From Mongoliimonas terrestris (lineage in GTDB: Bacteria > Pseudomonadota > Alphaproteobacteria > Rhizobiales > Pleomorphomonadaceae), in the NCBI RefSeq assembly GCF_001927285.1, contig NZ_MSIG01000006.1:286374-350373 (forward strand): a stretch of 64,000 nucleotides of DNA, in the 5' to 3' direction. Position 1 is the first letter of the stretch. The number at the start of each line of letters is the position of its first letter. Below are positions 61,179-64,000 of the stretch, piece by piece. The position numbers and the translations under genes are program-made. Below the pieces are notes generated by a model. The model saw only the letters and a program-made list of their open reading frames with translations, was not told where the DNA came from and made no database searches.

Positions 61179-61409
61179 ATGGCGAAGACACCCTCCCCCG
61201 CCGCCCTGGCCGAGTTGCGCGACGCCAAGGCCGAGGCGCTGGCCGCCGCCAAGCCGCGCACCGCCAAGGCCATGGTTCTCGCCCGCGACCTCCACACGAT
61301 CACGCACGAGCTGCTGCGCGCCGAGGTGAAGGCCCGCGCCGCCGCCAAGCCCACCCGCCGCGCCCGCCGGTGCGACGACGATGCGCCCGGCCTCTTCGCC
61401 GGCGCCTGA
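61179..61409 (+). CDS. Small basic phage protein
   Basis: 76 aa, Ala/Lys/Arg-rich helix (LAELRDAKAEALAAAKPRTA), ends DDDAPGLFAGA. Function unknown; may bind DNA. Confidence 0.55.
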   Translation: MAKTPSPAALAELRDAKAEALAAAKPRTAKAMVLARDLHTITHELLRAEVKARAAAKPTRRARRCDDDAPGLFAGA

Positions 61410-61447
61410 CCTCAGCCGCGCTCACACGAACCTGGAGACCACGACCC

Positions 61448-61789
61448 ATGCGACGCATCCGCGACGCGCAGACCATCATCGGCATGCTGGAGGGCGGCGA
61501 GGTCGCCCAGGCGTTCGCCAGCGAGCTCACCGAGACCCTGGCCAAGCTGAAGGAGCTCGCCGGCGACAGGCCGAAGTCCAAGGCCAAGGGCAGCGTGACC
61601 CTGAAGCTCTCCCTCGAGGTCGAGGCCGGCGCGGTCACGATCGTCGCCGACATCGACAGCAAGCGCCCGAAGCCGCAGCGCGGCTCCTCCTTCTACTGGG
61701 TCACCGACGACGGGGCCCTCTCCACCGAGCACCCGCAGCAGACCGACATGTTCGCCGGTCCGCGCGCCGCTGCCCCGCCCTCGGCCTGA
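61448..61789 (+). CDS. Phage hypothetical protein
   Basis: 113 aa. IRDAQTIIGMLEGGEVAQAF, then a beta segment KGSVTLKLSLEVEAGAVTIV and a disordered C-terminus ending QTDMFAGPRAAAPPSA. Frequent neighbour of DUF2303 genes in phage operons; function unknown. Confidence 0.65.
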   Translation: MRRIRDAQTIIGMLEGGEVAQAFASELTETLAKLKELAGDRPKSKAKGSVTLKLSLEVEAGAVTIVADIDSKRPKPQRGSSFYWVTDDGALSTEHPQQTDMFAGPRAAAPPSA

Positions 61790-61838
61790 CGGCCGACCCG
61801 CCACTCACCCGCTCACTCCCTGACCCAGCGAGACCATC

Positions 61839-62855
61839 ATGACCGACGAGACCCAAGCCCCGCCTGCCGAGCCGGCCGGCACCACCCTCTACAGCGCCGA
61901 GCCGCTCCAGGCCGTGTCCAGCGCCGTTCACCTGGAAGGCGACACGATCGACCGCATCGCCGACCTCGGCCGCCGCGCGGCCGGCGCGGAGATCGATTTC
62001 CTGGACATGCCGGAAGGCATTCCCGGCGTGCCCGAATGCGTGCCGGTGCAGATCATTCACGGCGACCAGCCGGCCATCCGATCGCTCCGCCCGCTGGTCG
62101 ACGAGTGGCGCCGCTACCCCGAGCGCAAGGTCGGTACAGCCAAGGCCTACACTCTCGACAGCTTCATCGAGCTCTCGGAGTACCACGCCACGGAGCATAG
62201 CGTCGTCTTCGCGGACACCGACTGGCGCAAGCCCGTGGTCACCACGGTGGTCGACTACCACCAGGACTACATCGCCGGCGGCTGGCCCGACCACGGCAAG
62301 CACCGCATCGTCTACGCCTTCCCGCTTTCGGAGGAGTGGAAGGCCTGGACCGGCCAAGACGGCAAGCCGATGGAGCAGGCCGAGTTCGCCGCCTTCCTGG
62401 AGGACCGGATCGCCGACCTCGCGAGCCCCCTCGACCAGGAGCGCGCCGACTATGAGCGCCTCTTCTCCACCAAGCTCGCGACGCCCGCCGAGCTGATCCA
62501 GCTGTCCCGTGGCCTCTCGGTCAACGTGGAATCCAAGGTCGCCAACCACGTGCTGCTGCAGTCCGGCGAAGGCCAGATCGTCTTCGAGGAAACCCACAAG
62601 GACAGCGCCGGCAACCTGATCAAGGTGCCCGGCCTCTTCATCCTCCAGGTCGCCCCGTTCTTCATGGGCGAGCTTGTCCGGATCCCCGTGCGCCTCCGCT
62701 ATCGCGTGAAGGCCGGCTCGCTGGTCTGGTTCTACCAGATCTACCGGCCCGACCTGCACATCACCGAGCGCGTCCGCACCGACCTCGACAAGGTCCGCGA
62801 GAAGCTCTCGGCCGCGACCGTGGTCGAGGGCGCCCCGGAAATGCCCGGCGCCTGA
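61839..62855 (+). CDS. DUF2303-family phage protein
   Basis: 338 aa. Conserved pieces: YPERKVGTAKAYTLDSFIEL near 95, YHATEHSVVFADTDWRKPVV near 115, VVDYHQDYIAGGWPDHGKHR near 135 and KAGSLVWFYQIYRPDLHITE near 290. Function of the family is not established; found in early phage operons. Confidence 0.85.
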   Translation: MTDETQAPPAEPAGTTLYSAEPLQAVSSAVHLEGDTIDRIADLGRRAAGAEIDFLDMPEGIPGVPECVPVQIIHGDQPAIRSLRPLVDEWRRYPERKVGTAKAYTLDSFIELSEYHATEHSVVFADTDWRKPVVTTVVDYHQDYIAGGWPDHGKHRIVYAFPLSEEWKAWTGQDGKPMEQAEFAAFLEDRIADLASPLDQERADYERLFSTKLATPAELIQLSRGLSVNVESKVANHVLLQSGEGQIVFEETHKDSAGNLIKVPGLFILQVAPFFMGELVRIPVRLRYRVKAGSLVWFYQIYRPDLHITERVRTDLDKVREKLSAATVVEGAPEMPGA

Positions 62856-62927
62856 CCGCGCCCTGCCGTCCGTTCTGCCGGCGACCTTGCGCCGCCGGCA
62901 GCGCCGACGCCAGACGAGGATCATCCG

Positions 62928-63254
62928 ATGACCATCTCCCACCAGACCGCTCTCGATATCGCTTGCGCCTATCGCGAGATCGAGACCGCTGAGGAATTGC
63001 TCAAGGGTCTCAAGGAGGCCAAGAGCAGATTTGAGACGCCGGACATTAGAGACGTGTTCGGACGGCCGCATGGCGGGCTGCAGCTTGGCGTTCCGTCAGG
63101 CAATAACAGCCAGCGGCTCTTCAACGTGCCTTGGTCCATCGCAATACCGGTGATCGAGCTGCACATCGCCACTCAGCGCGCGGCGATCGAGACGCTCTGC
63201 CAGCAGGCGCGGCTCGAGCTCGACCATTTCCCCGTCGCGACAACGGAGGGCTGA
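62928..63254 (+). CDS. Phage hypothetical protein
   Basis: 108 aa. ALDIACAYREIETAEELLKG and IAIPVIELHIATQRAAIETL are helical; HGGLQLGVPSGNNSQRLFNV lies between. Function unknown. Confidence 0.6.
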   Translation: MTISHQTALDIACAYREIETAEELLKGLKEAKSRFETPDIRDVFGRPHGGLQLGVPSGNNSQRLFNVPWSIAIPVIELHIATQRAAIETLCQQARLELDHFPVATTEG

Positions 63255-63260
63255 CCTCCC

Positions 63261-64000
63261 ATGCACATCACCATCCCCCGCGCCGCCCTCGCCCAGGCCA
63301 CCGGCCTGGTGCAGCGGATCGTGGAGCGCCGGAATACCATCCCGATCCTCTCCAACCTCGCGCTCATCGCTGAGGACGGCACGCTCACCATCGTGGCGAC
63401 GGACCTCGACATCGAGGCGCGCACCACGGTGCAGGCGACCATCGTCCGGTCAGGTCGCATCACGGTCCCCGCCCACATGTTCGCTGACGTGGCTGGCAAG
63501 CTGCCGGACGGCCTCGTCACGATCGACGACGGCAAGGCCGACGGGCGCCTGGTCGTCAGCGCCGGCCGCTCGCGCTTTCAGCTGCAGACCCTGCCGTTCG
63601 ACGATTTCCCGCCGATGACCGCGGAGGATCTGCCGACCCGGTTCGAACTGCCGAAAGCCGACCTGGAGCGAATGTTCGGCCGGACCCAGATGGCAGTCTC
63701 AACCGAGGAGGTCCGTTACTACCTGAACGGCGTCTTCCTCCACGCACCCCCCGGCGTGGACCCGCCCGTGCTTCGCGCCGTTGCCACCGACGGCCACCGC
63801 TTGGCGCGGCTCGACGCGCCGCTCCCCGCCGGAGCCGCCGGCATGCCCGGCATCATCGTGCCCAGGAAGACGGTCGGCGAAGTCCTCCGCCTCGCCAAGG
63901 CGCCCGGCGACACGATCGCCGTCGAACTCTCCGATGCGAAGATCCGCATAACGTTCGGTACGACGATCATCACCTCCAAGCTGATCGACGGCACCTTCCC
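63261..64000 (+). CDS. dnaN-like: Phage-encoded sliding clamp (DNA polymerase III beta), cut by window edge
   Basis: First 246 residues of a clamp of about 370. ITIPRAALAQATGLVQRIVE, RRNTIPILSNLALIAEDGTL, ATDLDIEARTTVQATIV, then RAVATDGHRLARLDAPLPAG near 170 and IIVPRKTVGEVLRLAKAP near 195 are typical of domains I and II. A second clamp gene besides the host dnaN suggests the phage recruits or replaces host polymerase partners. Confidence 0.9.
   Translation, partial: MHITIPRAALAQATGLVQRIVERRNTIPILSNLALIAEDGTLTIVATDLDIEARTTVQATIVRSGRITVPAHMFADVAGKLPDGLVTIDDGKADGRLVVSAGRSRFQLQTLPFDDFPPMTAEDLPTRFELPKADLERMFGRTQMAVSTEEVRYYLNGVFLHAPPGVDPPVLRAVATDGHRLARLDAPLPAGAAGMPGIIVPRKTVGEVLRLAKAPGDTIAVELSDAKIRITFGTTIITSKLIDGTF

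Larger units (their letters stand above)
27195..64000. mobile_element. Temperate siphovirus-type prophage, right end outside window
   Basis: Continuous phage gene order: lysis, tail, head, packaging, replication, immunity, early operon. HK97/GTA-like head and tail proteins with a long tape measure indicate a long non-contractile tail. No integrase and no att repeats are in view; the left border is placed at the minus-strand terminator and is approximate. All core structural genes look intact, so the prophage may be inducible. Confidence 0.9.

Overview
The window reads as a high-GC alphaproteobacterial chromosome, most likely Hyphomicrobiales/Rhizobiales. The basis is the GC-rich coding, an NDUFS4-type complex I accessory subunit gene, an HWE-family histidine kinase, GTA/HK97-like phage genes, and an intergenic palindromic repeat family of the kind seen in that order. 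No species is claimed.

Region 1 (1-21.4 kb) is mainly host chromosome. It opens with the 3' part of a tyrosine integrase that abuts the 3' end of tRNA-Ser(UGA), so another integrated element probably lies to the left. Then come an ECF sigma / anti-sigma / glycine-rich subtilase locus, several tiny conserved-looking genes around pncB, a divergent MerR regulator with a Zn/Cd/Pb P-type ATPase, a 162-bp tandem array built from palindromes (12.65-13.32 kb), a UGT-like glycosyltransferase, a P-loop kinase-like protein, an Acg-type flavin protein, and two toxin-antitoxin pairs (Xre/ParS-RES and RHH-PIN). tRNA-Arg(UCU), the NDUFS4-like gene and tRNA-Pro(UGG) follow.

Region 2 (21.4-27.8 kb) is visibly lower in GC and has long gaps. 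It holds an orphan HWE sensor kinase, a LysR/cupin divergent pair, an exported dienelactone-hydrolase-like protein, a zinc-ribbon protein and an unrecognised low-GC gene. It looks like accessory DNA.

Region 3 (about 27.2 kb to the right edge) is a large, apparently intact part of a siphovirus-type temperate prophage with HK97/GTA-like architecture. Read on the minus strand from right to left it runs: CII-like regulator, ParB-like protein, CHC2/Toprim primase, P4-type helicase, an iteron-rich non-coding region, HNH nuclease, small and large terminase, portal, ClpP-type protease, capsid, connector genes, tail tube, tail chaperone with a predicted -1 frameshift, tape measure, tail tip and hub, two tail-spike genes with a shared N-terminal module, SGNH hydrolase, GH19 endolysin, and Rz/Rz1 spanins. 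The immunity region (58.1-59.8 kb) has a Cro/YdaS-like gene divergent from an S24 repressor, with three matching operator-like palindromes. The plus-strand operon from 59.75 kb carries an HD hydrolase, a DUF2303 protein and a phage sliding clamp cut by the window edge. The prophage integrase and right end lie outside.

The signals that deserve most attention are the mirrored 12-copy GGGAGG iteron region (52.69-52.93 kb), the AAAG-N5-CTTT operator set, the 162-bp palindrome array, the frameshifted tail chaperone, the large palindrome before the CII-like gene, and small plus-strand genes embedded in the late operon.
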